The translations under genes and the position numbers were made by a program. A DNA stretch of 64,000 nt from Psychrobacillus sp. FSL K6-4046 (GTDB lineage Bacteria > Bacillota > Bacilli > Bacillales_A > Planococcaceae): NCBI RefSeq assembly GCF_038624605.1, contig NZ_CP152020.1, positions 1,013,312-1,077,311 on the forward strand, written 5' to 3'. This document shows, piece after piece, positions 46,679 to 59,734 of the stretch (position 1 is the stretch's first letter; each line of letters opens with the position of its first letter). The notes beneath the pieces are model-generated. The model saw only the letters and a list, made by a program, of their open reading frames with translations, did not search any database and was not told the DNA's origin.

Positions 46679-47432
46679 ATGCGTAAACAAGTAATCGCAG
46701 GAAACTGGAAAATGTACAAAACACTTTCAGATGCAAAGCAATTTGCTAACGAATTAAAAGAAAAACAGATTGACACGACGAATGTAGAAGCCGTAATCTG
46801 CGCTCCGTCTTTATTCCTAGAGTCATTAGTGAACGAGACGAAGGGGTCCTTCATTTCCATCGGTGCACAAAACATGCATGAGGAAAAAGAAGGTGCGTTC
46901 ACTGGTGAGGTGAGCGGCCACCAATTACAAGATATCGGCGTAAGCTATGTCGTGATTGGGCACTCGGAAAGACGTCAATATTTCAACGAAACCGATGAAT
47001 CCGTCAATAAAAAAGCGAAGGCAGCCTTCGAATATAATTTGACGCCAATCATTTGTGTTGGAGAGTCATTGGAGCAGCGTGAGAGCAACGAAACAGAAAG
47101 CATTGTTTCCGCTCAAACAACAGCAGCTCTTGAAGGCTTAACAGAGGAGCAAGTGAAAAACACGATCATCGCCTACGAGCCGATCTGGGCTATCGGAACT
47201 GGTAAGACAGCCACGGCTGACGATGCAAACGATGTATGTCGTGCAATTCGTGAGACTATTTTAGATGGCTTTGGAGAAGAAGTATCAAGCGCAGTGCGTA
47301 TCCAATATGGCGGCAGCGTGAAGCCTGAAAATATCGTGGAGCTGCTTTCTAAGGAAGATATCGATGGTGCACTAGTTGGTGGGGCAAGCCTACAGGTAGA
47401 TTCGTTTGTGAAATTACTGGAGGCTGGTGCAA

Positions 47433-47440
<8 letters not shown>
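46679..47440 (+). CDS. tpiA: Triosephosphate isomerase
   Basis: Beta/alpha barrel interconverting dihydroxyacetone phosphate and glyceraldehyde-3-phosphate. AGNWKMYK (catalytic Lys), [12 protein letters not shown] (His), [12 protein letters not shown] (Glu and loop 6) and [11 protein letters not shown] are all present. 253 residues. GGAGGAG before the ATG; its end overlaps the gpmI start by 8 bases. Confidence 0.98.
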
Positions 47441-50269
<2,829 letters not shown>

Positions 50270-50277
50270 TGATTAGT

Positions 50278-50318
50278 GAAAACTCCTTAACACATTTGTG
50301 TTGAGGAGTTTTTTTGTG
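50278..50318 (+). terminator. Terminator of the glycolytic operon
   Basis: AACTCCTTAACACA and TGTGTTGAGGAGTT form a perfect stem with a short loop, followed by seven Ts. Confidence 0.92.
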
Positions 50319-50354
50319 GAAAAGAGAGTATGGAGCAGGAGAGTAGGAGGGAGA

Positions 50355-50760
50355 AAGTATTGCGAGGAATAGGGGAAGTGTTGCGCGAATGGAGCGAAGT
50401 GTTGCAGTAATGGGGCAAAGTGTTGCGCGAACCGGAGGAAGTATTGCGGGAAATAAAAGAGTTGCGGGAAATGAGGTAAGTGTTGCGCCAAAGGAGTGAA
50501 GTGTTGCAGAAATGGGGCAAAGTGTTGCGCGAACGGGAGGAAGTATTGCGGGAAATATAAGTGTTGCGGGAAATGAGGTAAGTGTTGCGCCAAAGGGGTG
50601 AAGTGTTGCAGAAACGGGGCAAAGTGTTGCGCAAAAAGGGAGGATGCATCGGCAACTTGGAGAACCTTGCGGAGACGGAGCGGAACCTTGCACAGATGAA
50701 TTGAAACCTTGCGGAGACCGAGAAGAACCTTGCGGAGATGAAGCCAAACCTTGCGGAAAG
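50355..50760. repeat. Interspersed short-repeat array B (cores GTGTTGCG and CCTTGCGGA)
   Basis: Fourteen units of (A)AGT(G/A)TTGCG (one shortened) spaced about 20 bases apart from 50357 to 50630, followed by five units of AACCTTGCGGA from 50663 to 50755. A stretch of about 120 bases is repeated nearly exactly within it (compare the segments after 50403 and 50503). All units share one orientation. Because the period is near 21 bases, all three minus frames stay open, but nothing suggests translation. The array lies between eno and the gene at 50879. Confidence 0.9.
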
Positions 50761-50878
50761 CCTAAATCCCGTCCAAATACGGAGTAAATCCCACTCCCAC
50801 TCTCCTCATCAAAATCTCTTATATACTTCCATACGCTAATTTAGTATTATTTAACAAATTAGAGTTATAAATAGGAGA

Positions 50879-51433
50879 GTGAAAGCTATAAAAAAGCTTC
50901 TCATTGCGAGTACCTTATTTGCCTTCTTTATCGTTTATGTAATTTACAATTGGAGCCAGGATCCCACGGAGGAAGATGTCTTGCGGAACACGAAAAATTG
51001 GTCGTCGAGCGTGGAAGAGGTTTACGGTATTATACAGCAAGATGGTGAGTGGTTAGCGTTTTATAGGATTCCGCATTCTATCACGGTCGTCGCTAGGCTA
51101 AAGCAAAATTGGATGGGTACATGGAAGATGATTAATTACTCCGGGCAAAGAGGGGTTATAGCAAGTGTGGGTGAGATTCTTTCAGAAACAGATGACCTAA
51201 TTCCTTGGCAAGCAAGCGGATATGAAAATGGGTACATTCTTCTCATGTCCATAGAAGATCCTCTCATTGATGATTTAGTGATAACAGCTAATGGAAAGAT
51301 ATATAATAATATTTCTTTTATAGAATTCGATGAAAAGAAATTTGTTTTATTAGACGTAAAAGGTACTTGGAATTCCTTTTCCTATCAGGCTATTTCAAAG
51401 GATGGAGAGGTCATAGTAGCCTATCCAAAGTAA
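50879..51433 (+). CDS. Membrane-anchored hypothetical protein, 184 aa
   Basis: Not recognised. An N-terminal membrane segment or uncleaved signal (KKLLIASTLFAFFIVYVIY, about 5-24) is followed by an exported domain of about 160 residues, predicted beta-rich. Start at GTG is the only available one; AGGAGA lies very close, so initiation may be weak. Monocistronic, ending at a bidirectional terminator. Confidence 0.65.
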   Translation: MKAIKKLLIASTLFAFFIVYVIYNWSQDPTEEDVLRNTKNWSSSVEEVYGIIQQDGEWLAFYRIPHSITVVARLKQNWMGTWKMINYSGQRGVIASVGEILSETDDLIPWQASGYENGYILLMSIEDPLIDDLVITANGKIYNNISFIEFDEKKFVLLDVKGTWNSFSYQAISKDGEVIVAYPK

Positions 51434-51466
51434 AAGAGAGCAGGAATCCACTCCTGCTCTCTTTCT
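51432..51466. terminator. Bidirectional terminator
   Basis: AAAGAGAGCAGGA and TCCTGCTCTCTTT form a perfect stem between convergent genes. Confidence 0.9.
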
Positions 51467-51467
51467 A

Positions 51468-52967
51468 TTAAAATATATAAGGTCCGACCAAGAAAAATAG
51501 GACGGCTAGATTCATAAAGGTCGCGTATATTACCATATACGTGTAATCATCTTCTTCCGGCTTATATCGGGCAAGAAGTAATGGTACGGTCGACAGCAAG
51601 CTTCCGGCGATCAATAAAACAACGAAATGCCAGCTTTCTGTAATGAAAGGGATGTTCGCAATTGTTGTCTCGACCTTCGTGAAGCGATATAGGAAGAAAA
51701 TCTGTAATATCAACAAAGATACGACATGAATGATAAATCCAAGCGTATACGTTCTTTCAAATCTAAAACGATTTAAAACCGCTGTACTTATATACGAGAT
51801 CGCAAAGGCTAGGATGATCCAGGCGAAGCCGAACAGGACGAGCATTAAGCCGTTAAAGGATTTGCTGAACTGGGTGTAGGCTGCCTGCTTGTAGTCCTCT
51901 TTTGCGATTTGTTTACTTTCCTCTATTTTACTAGGTTCAGAGGAGGTATAAACTAATTCCCTTTGAGAGCCGTTCATTTCTAGAAAAGCGACCTCGTCTT
52001 TATTGAGGATCACTGGACGCTCGTATCTTGTACCTGCCTTCGTTAAGGAGGTGGCAAGCACTTTACCGCCAGCTAGCTCACCGAGGAATACTTGGTTTTT
52101 ATTGCCGGCACGGGTCGCGGTAAAGGCGATTAGCGTTTGTCCGTCCTGCTGAAACAGCGTGGCGTGCGTAATGTCATCTAGTGTGCGACCGTCCTGCTCG
52201 TGATGGAACGATAGCTTCGACAGCTGGATGGCTTGGTTTGGTGACAGGTCAAAGGCAGCTTGTTGGATGACCTTTGTCTTCGCACCACCGGAAACCATGG
52301 TTGTATCCATGAGCAGCAGGAATGCTCCTGGGTACTGCTCGATCATTTGAATAGAGGATACTAGACTTGCGGTGCTCGTTAGCTTGAACAGCTGAACCGG
52401 CTCGTTTGCTAGATGATAGACGGCGAAGCGATCTCCTTGGCTTTCCTTTGTAATGGCCAATATGTGATCCCCGATAATTTTTACATCGTAGATGGGCTCG
52501 GCCACTTCGTAAGACTTCTCCTGTCCGTTATCCAAAACGGTTAGCTGGTGGTCCTTTGTCCAATAGACAAGCACATCCCCAGATTTCACGAAGTTTTGTA
52601 CGTCCTGAGCGATTTCCGTGTCGTCATGCATTAACATATAATTTTTAATAAAATAAGATTCCGCCTCGTTGCTCCAGACATTCGTGCTTGAGCTAGATAA
52701 AGCGAGGTTACGAGACTCCTTACAATTCAAATCTAAATCACAGGAGAGAATAGCCTGCTCCTTGAAGTTTCGAAGCGTGATCACATAGCCATTTTCCTCG
52801 TTCAAAACTTGAAAGCTGGAATAATTGTGTGCAGGAGTTTCCACAGAAAAGGTTCTGCTCCAATTGTCCGATGGTAGTCTCGTTTCTTCCTTTAATGTAA
52901 ACCAATACACGATAGCGATTAACGCTACTAGGATAATGCTTGTCATAGCAAATAATTTTTTGTTCAC
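51468..52967 (-). CDS. Large membrane protein with extracytoplasmic domain, 499 aa
   Basis: Not assigned to a family. One N-terminal membrane segment (about 5-23) is followed by some 340 extracytoplasmic residues with repeated strand-turn motifs that suggest a beta-propeller (ILAITKESQGDRFAVYHL, TLFQQDGQTLIAFTATRAG). Four membrane segments lie near the C-terminus (about 380-405, 415-435, 445-465 and 478-497). GTG start with GGAAAG upstream. It may be a sensor or transport-associated protein; there is no direct evidence. Confidence 0.7.
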   Translation of the reverse strand: MNKKLFAMTSIILVALIAIVYWFTLKEETRLPSDNWSRTFSVETPAHNYSSFQVLNEENGYVITLRNFKEQAILSCDLDLNCKESRNLALSSSSTNVWSNEAESYFIKNYMLMHDDTEIAQDVQNFVKSGDVLVYWTKDHQLTVLDNGQEKSYEVAEPIYDVKIIGDHILAITKESQGDRFAVYHLANEPVQLFKLTSTASLVSSIQMIEQYPGAFLLLMDTTMVSGGAKTKVIQQAAFDLSPNQAIQLSKLSFHHEQDGRTLDDITHATLFQQDGQTLIAFTATRAGNKNQVFLGELAGGKVLATSLTKAGTRYERPVILNKDEVAFLEMNGSQRELVYTSSEPSKIEESKQIAKEDYKQAAYTQFSKSFNGLMLVLFGFAWIILAFAISYISTAVLNRFRFERTYTLGFIIHVVSLLILQIFFLYRFTKVETTIANIPFITESWHFVVLLIAGSLLSTVPLLLARYKPEEDDYTYMVIYATFMNLAVLFFLVGPYIF

Positions 52968-53161
52968 GATTAATCTTTCCCATTCTCTATGTATTTGACA
53001 ATATAAACCATTAAATCTTTCTTATTTCATTTTAACGCTAGATTATGAGAAAATATATGATATTATTTAGATAACTACTTTAAAGTTGATAGACTGTTGT
53101 CAGTTCTATTTAAATTTGGTAAAATTATATTGTTGTGATGTTCTAATCGGGAGGTGTAACA

Positions 53162-53389
53162 ATGAATACATTATTAATGACATTATTAATCATCGTCTCG
53201 CTTGCTTTGATCGTAGTAGTATTATTACAATCAGGGAAAAGTGCTGGGCTATCAGGAGCCATCTCCGGGGGAGCTGAACAACTCTTTGGAAAACAGAAAG
53301 CTCGTGGTATGGATTTGATCTTACATAGAGCGACTATCGTGCTTGCTGTATTATTCTTCGTATTAACGATAGCTGTTACTAAATTTTAA
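53162..53389 (+). CDS. secG: Preprotein translocase subunit SecG
   Basis: Small subunit of the SecYEG channel. Two membrane segments (about 4-24 and 53-73) flank the conserved loop [22 protein letters not shown]. 75 residues. GGGAGG precedes the ATG. It is the first gene of the conserved secG-est-rnr-smpB-ssrA order and is followed by a terminator-like hairpin. Confidence 0.96.
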   Translation: MNTLLMTLLIIVSLALIVVVLLQSGKSAGLSGAISGGAEQLFGKQKARGMDLILHRATIVLAVLFFVLTIAVTKF

Positions 53390-53400
53390 AAAACGAATGT

Positions 53401-53442
53401 ATACGCCTAACCATACTTTCAAATGGTTAGGCGTTTTCTTTT
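53401..53442 (+). terminator. Hairpin after secG
   Basis: ACGCCTAACCAT and ATGGTTAGGCGT pair perfectly and are followed by TTTTCTTTT. Confidence 0.88.
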
Positions 53443-53532
53443 ATATTTGGGCATACATAAGATAAAATTAATAAGGGAAAGGTATATACTAGTAAAATAG
53501 CAGTGTTGATGGAAACAGGAGGTTTTATTGGA

Positions 53533-54279
53533 ATGCGCATCACAACACCAAAACCGTTCTTCTTTGAGGCTGGAAAGCGAGCGGTATTATTATTACATGG
53601 ATTCACGGGAAATTCGTCAGACGTTCGAATGCTTGGACGTTTTTTAGAAAAGAATGGCTACACCTCACTTGCGCCGCACTATAAGGGACACGGTGTGCCG
53701 CCAGAGGAGCTGCTCGAAACAGGTCCGAAAGACTGGTGGAAGGACGTCATGAAGGCATACGACCGCTTAAAGGCAGCTGGCTATGACGAGATTGCGGTAG
53801 CCGGATTATCGCTTGGAGGCGTATTTTCGTTGAAATTGGGGTATACAGTGCCTGTAAAGGGAATCGTAACGATGTGCTCACCGATGACAATGAAAACGAC
53901 GGACGTTATGTTCGAGGGCGTCATAAAATATGCCAAGGAATACAAGAAATATGAAGGTAAAAGCGACGAGCAAATAGAAGAAGAAGTAGAGAAGATTCGC
54001 CAAAACCCGATGCAGACATTGGGCGAGCTGCGTGAATTCGTCTACGAGGTCCGCGATCATGTGGATCATATATATGCTCCGCTTCTCGTGACACAGGGCA
54101 AAAAGGACTCGGTGATTGATATAAACTCTGCGAACTATATTTACGAGCAGTCAGAATCACTAGAGAAAAAGCTGAACTGGTACGAGGAATCTGGCCACGT
54201 TATTACGCTAGGACCAGAAAAGGAAACGCTACATGAAGATATATTAAACTTTTTAGAATCGCTGGATTGGAATGTGTAA
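53533..54279 (+). CDS. Carboxylesterase, Est30/YvaK type
   Basis: Alpha/beta hydrolase that cleaves short-chain carboxylic esters. Nearly the whole chain follows Geobacillus Est30: [20 protein letters not shown] at the start, nucleophile Ser93 in GLSLGG, Asp in GKKDSVID and His in ESGHVITLG. 248 residues from ATG 53533, with AGGAGG upstream; the longer reading from 53503 is not needed. Physiological substrate unknown. Confidence 0.95.
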   Translation: MRITTPKPFFFEAGKRAVLLLHGFTGNSSDVRMLGRFLEKNGYTSLAPHYKGHGVPPEELLETGPKDWWKDVMKAYDRLKAAGYDEIAVAGLSLGGVFSLKLGYTVPVKGIVTMCSPMTMKTTDVMFEGVIKYAKEYKKYEGKSDEQIEEEVEKIRQNPMQTLGELREFVYEVRDHVDHIYAPLLVTQGKKDSVIDINSANYIYEQSESLEKKLNWYEESGHVITLGPEKETLHEDILNFLESLDWNV

Positions 54280-54322
54280 AATAGGCCATTTCCGCACACG
54301 CTGAAAAGGGAGGGATGTTTAG

Positions 54323-56635
54323 ATGGAAAATATGAAAGAACAATTATTAGAATTAATGAATTCAGAAGAATATAAACCGATGACCACGAAGGAGCTAGAG
54401 GACCATTTTGAAATGACCGAGGCCGACGACTTCAAGGAGCTAGTCAAAACGCTAGTGTCCATGGAGGACGCTGGAGCAGTTGTCCGTTCACGATCTAATC
54501 GTTATGGTGTCCCATCTCGCATGAATTTAATCGTCGGGAGCTTCATCGGTCACGCAAAAGGCTTCGGCTTTGTGACACCGGAGGAAAGTGGAATGGATGA
54601 TATTTTTATTCCCCCTACGGAAATTAACGGAGCAGTAAACGGTGACAAGGTGCTTGTACGCGTATCGAAGGAATCATCTGGAGACCGCAGAGAAGGTACG
54701 ATCATCAAAATCACGCAGCGTGGAATGTCTCAGGTTGTCGGAACGTTCCAGGACAATAAAGGCTTCGGCTTCGTAATACCGGATGACAAGAAAGTGCCAA
54801 TGGACGTATTCGTCGCTAAAGGCGACACATTAGGTGCAGTAGACGGTCACAAGGTAGTCGTAGAAATCACGGACTGGCCGAATGAAAGAAAGTCTGCAAC
54901 AGGAATCGTAACGAAAATTCTTGGTCACAAAAATGATCCGGGTGTCGATATTCTATCGATTATCTACAAGCACGGAATCACAATCGACTTCCCGAAAGAG
55001 GTAATCGACCAAGCAGAAGCGGTGCCGGACCAAATCGCAGAAGGTGATTTAGAAGGACGCAGAGATCTTCGCGATGAAGTGATTGTGACGATTGATGGAG
55101 CAGACGCGAAGGACTTGGATGATGCAGTTACCGTAACGAAGCTGCCTGACGGTACATATAAGCTTGGCGTACATATTGCAGACGTAAGCCACTATGTAAC
55201 AGAGGGATCAGCGCTTGACCGCGAGGCATATGACCGCGGAACGAGTGTGTATTTAACAGACCGTGTTATTCCAATGATTCCACACCGTCTATCGAATGGT
55301 ATTTGTTCATTGAATCCACAGGTCGATCGTTTAACGCTTTCATGTGAAATGATCATCAACGGCTCTGGTATGGTGACATCCCATGAGATTTTCCAAAGTG
55401 TGATCCGCACAACGGAGCGAATGACTTACTCAGACGTTTATAAAATTTTAGAAGAAAAAGATGAGGACTTAATCGAGCGCTATAAGGACCTTGTGCCAAT
55501 GTTCGAGAACATGGCAGAGCTTGCAGCAGTGCTTAGAAAGAAACGCGAGGAACGCGGAGCAATCGATTTTGACTTCCCAGAGGCTAAAATTTTAGTAGAT
55601 GACGATGGCTGGCCAACAGAGGTCGCTATTCGCGAGCGTACGGTGGCTGAGAAGCTAATCGAGGAATTCATGCTAGCTGCCAATGAAACCGTTGCAGAGC
55701 ACTTTAAATGGATGGATGTGCCGTTCATTTACCGTATCCATGAAGATCCTAAGCCAGAAAAGCTTCAGCGTTTCTTCGGCTTCCTAACGAACTTCGGCTT
55801 AGTTGTAAAAGGAACCGGCAATGACATTCACCCGAAAGCACTTCAAGAAATCATTGAAAGCATCGAGGGAATGCCAGAGGAGCCAGTTATCTCGACGATG
55901 CTTCTTCGCTCTTTACAGCAGGCAAAATATTACGGAGAATGTCTAGGTCACTTTGGTTTATCGACCGAGTTCTATACACATTTCACCTCTCCGATCCGTC
56001 GTTACCCTGACTTGATCGTACACCGTCTGATCCGTACGTATTTAGTGAATGGGGATGTTTCATCCGCAACGGTTAACCATTGGGGTGCGATCATCGATGA
56101 CATCGCAGAGCATACATCCAAACGCGAGCGCCGCGCAGTAGATGCAGAGCGTGACACGGATGCACTGAAAAAAGCGCAATACATGGCTGATAAAATCGGT
56201 GAGGAATTCGAGGGTATCGTGAGCTCAGTTACGAACTTCGGTATGTTCATCGAGCTTCCAAATACGATTGAGGGTCTTGTCCATGTAACGAACATGACAG
56301 ACGACTACTATCGCTTTGACGACCGTCAAATGATGATGATCGGGGAGCGCTCTGGTAAGCAGTTCCGTATCGGTGACGAGGTGACGGTAAAAGTCTCTGG
56401 CGTAAAACCAGAGGAAGCTGCCATCGACTTCGAGGTAGTCGGCATGAAGAAAGCGTTTGGCCGTAGCACGCGTAAGGAAAGCCCTAAGGTCATCCATGCA
56501 TCGAAAAAAGGCTCTGGCAAGGATAGAAAAGACAAATCACAGCCAGGACCGAAAAAAGGACCAAATCAGAAAAAGAAATTCTACGAGGGCGTTGCGAAGA
56601 AATCTCAAAAACGCAAGCGACCAAAGAAAAAATAA
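54323..56635 (+). CDS. rnr: Ribonuclease R
   Basis: Processive 3'-5' exoribonuclease that degrades structured RNA and works with tmRNA in clearing stalled messages. Domains in order: N-terminal winged helix (about 1-70), cold-shock OB folds (75-210), catalytic RNB domain (about 245-570) with [12 protein letters not shown] metal aspartates, S1 domain (about 625-705) and a long Lys-rich tail. 770 residues. AGGGAGG precedes the ATG. Upstream of smpB, as in Bacillus. Confidence 0.97.
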   Translation: MENMKEQLLELMNSEEYKPMTTKELEDHFEMTEADDFKELVKTLVSMEDAGAVVRSRSNRYGVPSRMNLIVGSFIGHAKGFGFVTPEESGMDDIFIPPTEINGAVNGDKVLVRVSKESSGDRREGTIIKITQRGMSQVVGTFQDNKGFGFVIPDDKKVPMDVFVAKGDTLGAVDGHKVVVEITDWPNERKSATGIVTKILGHKNDPGVDILSIIYKHGITIDFPKEVIDQAEAVPDQIAEGDLEGRRDLRDEVIVTIDGADAKDLDDAVTVTKLPDGTYKLGVHIADVSHYVTEGSALDREAYDRGTSVYLTDRVIPMIPHRLSNGICSLNPQVDRLTLSCEMIINGSGMVTSHEIFQSVIRTTERMTYSDVYKILEEKDEDLIERYKDLVPMFENMAELAAVLRKKREERGAIDFDFPEAKILVDDDGWPTEVAIRERTVAEKLIEEFMLAANETVAEHFKWMDVPFIYRIHEDPKPEKLQRFFGFLTNFGLVVKGTGNDIHPKALQEIIESIEGMPEEPVISTMLLRSLQQAKYYGECLGHFGLSTEFYTHFTSPIRRYPDLIVHRLIRTYLVNGDVSSATVNHWGAIIDDIAEHTSKRERRAVDAERDTDALKKAQYMADKIGEEFEGIVSSVTNFGMFIELPNTIEGLVHVTNMTDDYYRFDDRQMMMIGERSGKQFRIGDEVTVKVSGVKPEEAAIDFEVVGMKKAFGRSTRKESPKVIHASKKGSGKDRKDKSQPGPKKGPNQKKKFYEGVAKKSQKRKRPKKK

Positions 56636-56686
56636 AGAGGGAGCGGCCTAGGTCGCTCCACCTAGCTTTAGACAGGGGTGAATAGA

Positions 56687-57154
56687 ATGGCAAAAAAGCA
56701 TGACGACAAGCCACTAGCACAAAACAAGAAGGCCAATCATGACTATTTTATCGAGGAAACAATCGAGGCGGGTATCGTCCTACAAGGGACCGAGATCAAA
56801 TCCATTCGTAACGGGAAGGTGCAGCTAAAGGACGCATTCGTGCGCATCCGCAACAACGAGGCGTGGATCTCCAACATGCACATCAGCCCATACGAGCAGG
56901 GTAACCGCTTCAACCACGATCCGCTGCGTTCTCGCAAGCTATTGCTACACAAGAAGCAAATCAGTTCGCTGATCGGCGAAACAAAACGTGAGGGCTTCAC
57001 CATCGTACCGCTCAAGATGTACTTGAAGAACGGCTACGCGAAGGTACTAATCGGCATCGGTAAAGGGAAAAAGGATTACGACAAGCGCGACACATTAAAG
57101 AAAAAAGAAGCAAAACGAGACATCGAACGAGCATTCAAGGATGCACAACGCTAA
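56687..57154 (+). CDS. smpB: SsrA-binding protein SmpB
   Basis: Partner of tmRNA in trans-translation; it places the tRNA-like part of tmRNA in the ribosomal A site. The OB-fold core starts [25 protein letters not shown] and continues with [19 protein letters not shown] and the C-terminal basic tail [20 protein letters not shown]. 155 residues from ATG 56687, with AGGGGTG upstream. Immediately precedes ssrA. Confidence 0.97.
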   Translation: MAKKHDDKPLAQNKKANHDYFIEETIEAGIVLQGTEIKSIRNGKVQLKDAFVRIRNNEAWISNMHISPYEQGNRFNHDPLRSRKLLLHKKQISSLIGETKREGFTIVPLKMYLKNGYAKVLIGIGKGKKDYDKRDTLKKKEAKRDIERAFKDAQR

Positions 57155-57193
57155 GGCACTTCCTCGTTATCTGGAGTGGAAGTACGTACCACT

Positions 57194-57222
57194 TGAATTT
57201 TGACCTAATTTGATGTATAGTT
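57194..57222 (+). promoter_or_regulatory. Promoter of ssrA
   Basis: TTGAAT and TATAGT with a 17-base spacer, so transcription would start about 28 bases before the mature 5' end, consistent with processing. Confidence 0.6.
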
Positions 57223-57256
57223 ATCAATGTAACGAAGCTTACATTATTCCATAAAC

Positions 57257-57608
57257 GGGGACGTTATGGATTCGACAGGGATAGTCTAAGCTTGAGTTGC
57301 GCGTCAGAGGCTCGGCTCTGTAAAAACGGACCTTATAATAACAGGCAAAACAAACAACAACTTAGCATTCGCAGCGTAAGCTCGGATCTGCTTTATCTAT
57401 CCATCGCCCATGTGGCTAGGTAGAGCTCACTCTTAGTGGGATACAGTTGGCAGTGCCACTTGAGCTGTCAGCAAGAGATTTCCAAGTTAGCGTACAGGAC
57501 GCCCGCTTATCGGCATAATGCTACGCGAAACTTCAAATAGGTAAGATACACGCGTAGAAGCTTAAGTGTTAGAGTTTCTGGACGCGGGTTCAAATCCCGC
57601 CGTCTCCA
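57257..57608 (+). ncRNA. ssrA: Transfer-messenger RNA (tmRNA)
   Basis: The 5' end GGGGACGTTATGGATTCGACAGGGAT and the 3' end (GACGCGGGTTCAAATCCCGCC and an acceptor strand ending CTCCA) form the tRNA-Ala-like domain, with one G-U pair in the acceptor stem; CCA is encoded. The tag frame at 57344-57379 reads GGC AAA ACA AAC AAC AAC TTA GCA TTC GCA GCG TAA, giving the tag (A)GKTNNNLAFAA, ending in a hydrophobic degron for ClpXP. The 3' end is also the likely attachment site of the downstream integrative element. Confidence 0.96.
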
Positions 57609-57640
57609 TATATCAATTTCATTGAGTTTCAATGAACGTC

Positions 57641-57671
57641 AAAACCCTTGGTAATCAAGGGTTTTTTCTTT
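57641..57671 (+). terminator. Terminator of ssrA
   Basis: AAAACCCTTG and CAAGGGTTTT with a short loop and a T-run. It lies beyond the presumed attachment site, so it may belong to the inserted element rather than the original locus. Confidence 0.88.
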
Positions 57672-57736
57672 TTGTATATTCATATAATTTTAATGAATAT
57701 CAATCGAACGTAGTTTAAAACGTTGTTATCTACAAA

Positions 57737-58909
57737 CTATATTTCAATATAGTTTGCGAACTTTTGTATTGCTCCTTCTTTTGCTGCTTTGGTAACATGA
57801 GCATAAATGTTCATTGTGGTTTTTACATCAGTATGTCCTAAACGATCTTGTACTTCCTTCAAACTAGCACCTGCTTCAAATAATAATGAACAATGTGTAT
57901 GGCGTAAACCATGCGTTGTGATTGTGCCTAGCTTATATTTATCCTGTACTTGCACAATCCATTTACGAATTTTTGTAAGTTGTATGTGTTCGTTACGTTC
58001 ATTACTAAATACAAGTTGCTTTGGTTGCATTGTATTGAAGCCAAGTATTAAATAATCTTGTTTTTGCTTCTTCTTCCACTCTTTTAAAATAGCCATTGTC
58101 TTGTCGTCCATTTTAATTGTACGGGCAATACCTGTTTTCGTAGATTTAACATATAGTCGGTTATCTTTACCAAGTGAGAGAGCCTTGTTAATGCGTAATT
58201 CGTTTGTTGTGAAGTCTAGGTCATTCCATGTAAGAGCCAAGGCTTCGCCCCTACGCATTCCACTGAAAGCGAGTAAGCGGAAAAGGACATACGCTTTTTG
58301 ATTACTATCACGTTCTAAGCATGCTAGGAACTCAATAAGCTGCTCCCGTGTGTAGAAGTTTTCCACTTTATCTTCATCTCCTCCTTTAGCCTTTTTAGAA
58401 GTATTAGTGGGTAAGTCTACAAGTGCAAACGGATTCGTTTGTATATAGTCCCGCTTAATTGCAAAGTCTAGCACTTTAGCAGCATAAGATTTTAACATGC
58501 GATACTTCTTTAACTTCGTTGCCCATTCATCCACATGTTTTTGACATACATCTACATGTATCTTTGCAATTTTATAACTACCCATTTTAGGTAAAATATG
58601 ATTTTTAAAAAGGCCAATAGTTTTTACATATGTGCTTTCTTCTACAGTCTTTTCATATTGCTTTACCCACAAGTCGTATACTTCTTGGTATGTTTCCGCA
58701 CGTTGTTGTTGGTATGTGCCATTTGAAACTTCTAGCTTAATGCGAGCTAATGCTAACTCAGCTTCCCTACGTGTTTTAAAGCCACTCCTTGATGAACGCA
58801 TTTGTTCACCGGTTAGTGGATTAACACCTAAATATGTTGGAAACTTGTATCGTGTCTCACCATTTTTCATTTTGTAGCTTTTGATAGGTGATACTTTTTT
58901 CTTTGCCAT
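57737..58909 (-). CDS. int: Tyrosine integrase of the tmRNA-associated element
   Basis: Site-specific recombinase of the phage type, 390 residues. AP2-like N-terminal arm-binding domain (about 1-60), SAM-like core-binding domain (about 65-160), catalytic domain with Arg in SGMRRGEALAL, the HGLRHTH box, and the nucleophile Tyr in KTTMNIYAH near the C-terminus. ATG 58909 (MAKKKVSP) has GGAGGAA upstream; the longer reading is not supported. The gene ends about 130 bases from ssrA and is transcribed toward it, as usual for integrases at a tmRNA att site. Confidence 0.95.
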   Translation of the reverse strand: MAKKKVSPIKSYKMKNGETRYKFPTYLGVNPLTGEQMRSSRSGFKTRREAELALARIKLEVSNGTYQQQRAETYQEVYDLWVKQYEKTVEESTYVKTIGLFKNHILPKMGSYKIAKIHVDVCQKHVDEWATKLKKYRMLKSYAAKVLDFAIKRDYIQTNPFALVDLPTNTSKKAKGGDEDKVENFYTREQLIEFLACLERDSNQKAYVLFRLLAFSGMRRGEALALTWNDLDFTTNELRINKALSLGKDNRLYVKSTKTGIARTIKMDDKTMAILKEWKKKQKQDYLILGFNTMQPKQLVFSNERNEHIQLTKIRKWIVQVQDKYKLGTITTHGLRHTHCSLLFEAGASLKEVQDRLGHTDVKTTMNIYAHVTKAAKEGAIQKFANYIEI

Positions 58910-59033
58910 GTCAATTCCTCCTATTTGTTGTGGGGACAAAAATAAAAGGAGAGGTATTCCTCTAGGGTTATTATAAATGATTCTTTGTGTTATATAAACT
59001 ACTCCATAGATGATTACTCTCCAACTCAATTAT

Positions 59034-59303
59034 CTAAAAACTATTTTTTTCTAAAAAATTATCAATTTCCTTCCGAGATACTCTTTTGATGCCCTCTACA
59101 TGGGATACTTTTAACCCTAATAGCCTGAATTTTGAAAAAGTATTATTAGACACACCAGCATATTTAGCAGCTTCGGCTAGAGTCATCCATTCTCTAATTG
59201 GTTCGTTATCTTTCGGAAAATGAGACTTTTGGTTTGCAAAACTCATGATTAATTCTTCCATTTTGTTAATACTTTCGATTATGTGATCTTCAATGCCATT
59301 CAT
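59034..59303 (-). CDS. Excisionase-like HTH protein, 89 aa
   Basis: The C-terminal half is a MerR/excisionase-type winged HTH (WMTLAEAAKYAGVSNNTFSKF...VSRKEIDNFL), commonly used by Xis proteins or short regulators. The N-terminal 35 residues are helical. GGAGAGG precedes the ATG. It lies just upstream of int on the same strand, so it probably directs excision or controls int; inference from context. Confidence 0.8.
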   Translation of the reverse strand: MNGIEDHIIESINKMEELIMSFANQKSHFPKDNEPIREWMTLAEAAKYAGVSNNTFSKFRLLGLKVSHVEGIKRVSRKEIDNFLEKNSF

Positions 59304-59439
59304 TAAAACCTCTCCTTTTAATTTATATTTGGTTTATCTAAATTCTTACGGTGTGCGATTCAACCAGCGTAATCTTATGCTAAATTTCATTCATGAATCT
59401 ATAATAAAAGAACTGATTCACCAGAAGTAAGAAAAGCTG

Positions 59440-59640
59440 TTGAAGCCTGTTTGAATCTGTACGAGCAACTGGGCCCTACTACAAGAATAAAAGAAAGCAA
59501 GTCTTGTAAGTAGAAAAAGTGGGCGAACCCTGTTTGACCCTGTACTAGCAACTTGGTCAATATAAGAATAAAGGAAAGCAAGCCTTGAAAGTGTAAAAAA
59601 CGGTCGTACCCTGTCTGACCTCAATTACCAATAAACTTTA
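59440..59640. repeat. Tandem direct repeat of about 82 bases (2.2 copies)
   Basis: CCTGTTTGA-type blocks begin at 59446, 59529 and 59610, followed in the first two units by CTGTAC-AGCAACT and AAGAATAAA-GAAAGCAAG-CTTG blocks. Sequence identity between the two full units is roughly 80 percent by eye. It lies between the excisionase-like gene and the XRE regulator. The remaining intergenic sequence 59304-59440 shows no gene. Confidence 0.8.
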
Positions 59641-59673
59641 TATTTGTACCTTAGGGAGCGAAAGAATATGTAA

Positions 59674-59721
59674 ATAAACAAAAAGCAGCTTCTAATATAA
59701 TAGAAGCTACTTTTTGTTTAT
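59674..59721 (-). terminator. Terminator of the element's XRE gene
   Basis: TAAACAAAAAGCAGCTTCTA and its near-complement at 59701-59720 form a 20-base stem with one mismatch. Confidence 0.85.
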
Positions 59722-59734
59722 GTTATTAATCTAA

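Noticed and set aside
59399..59624. Minus-strand open frames of 60-68 codons with repeated QTGF motifs
   Set aside because: They follow the 82-base tandem repeat and lack ribosome sites.
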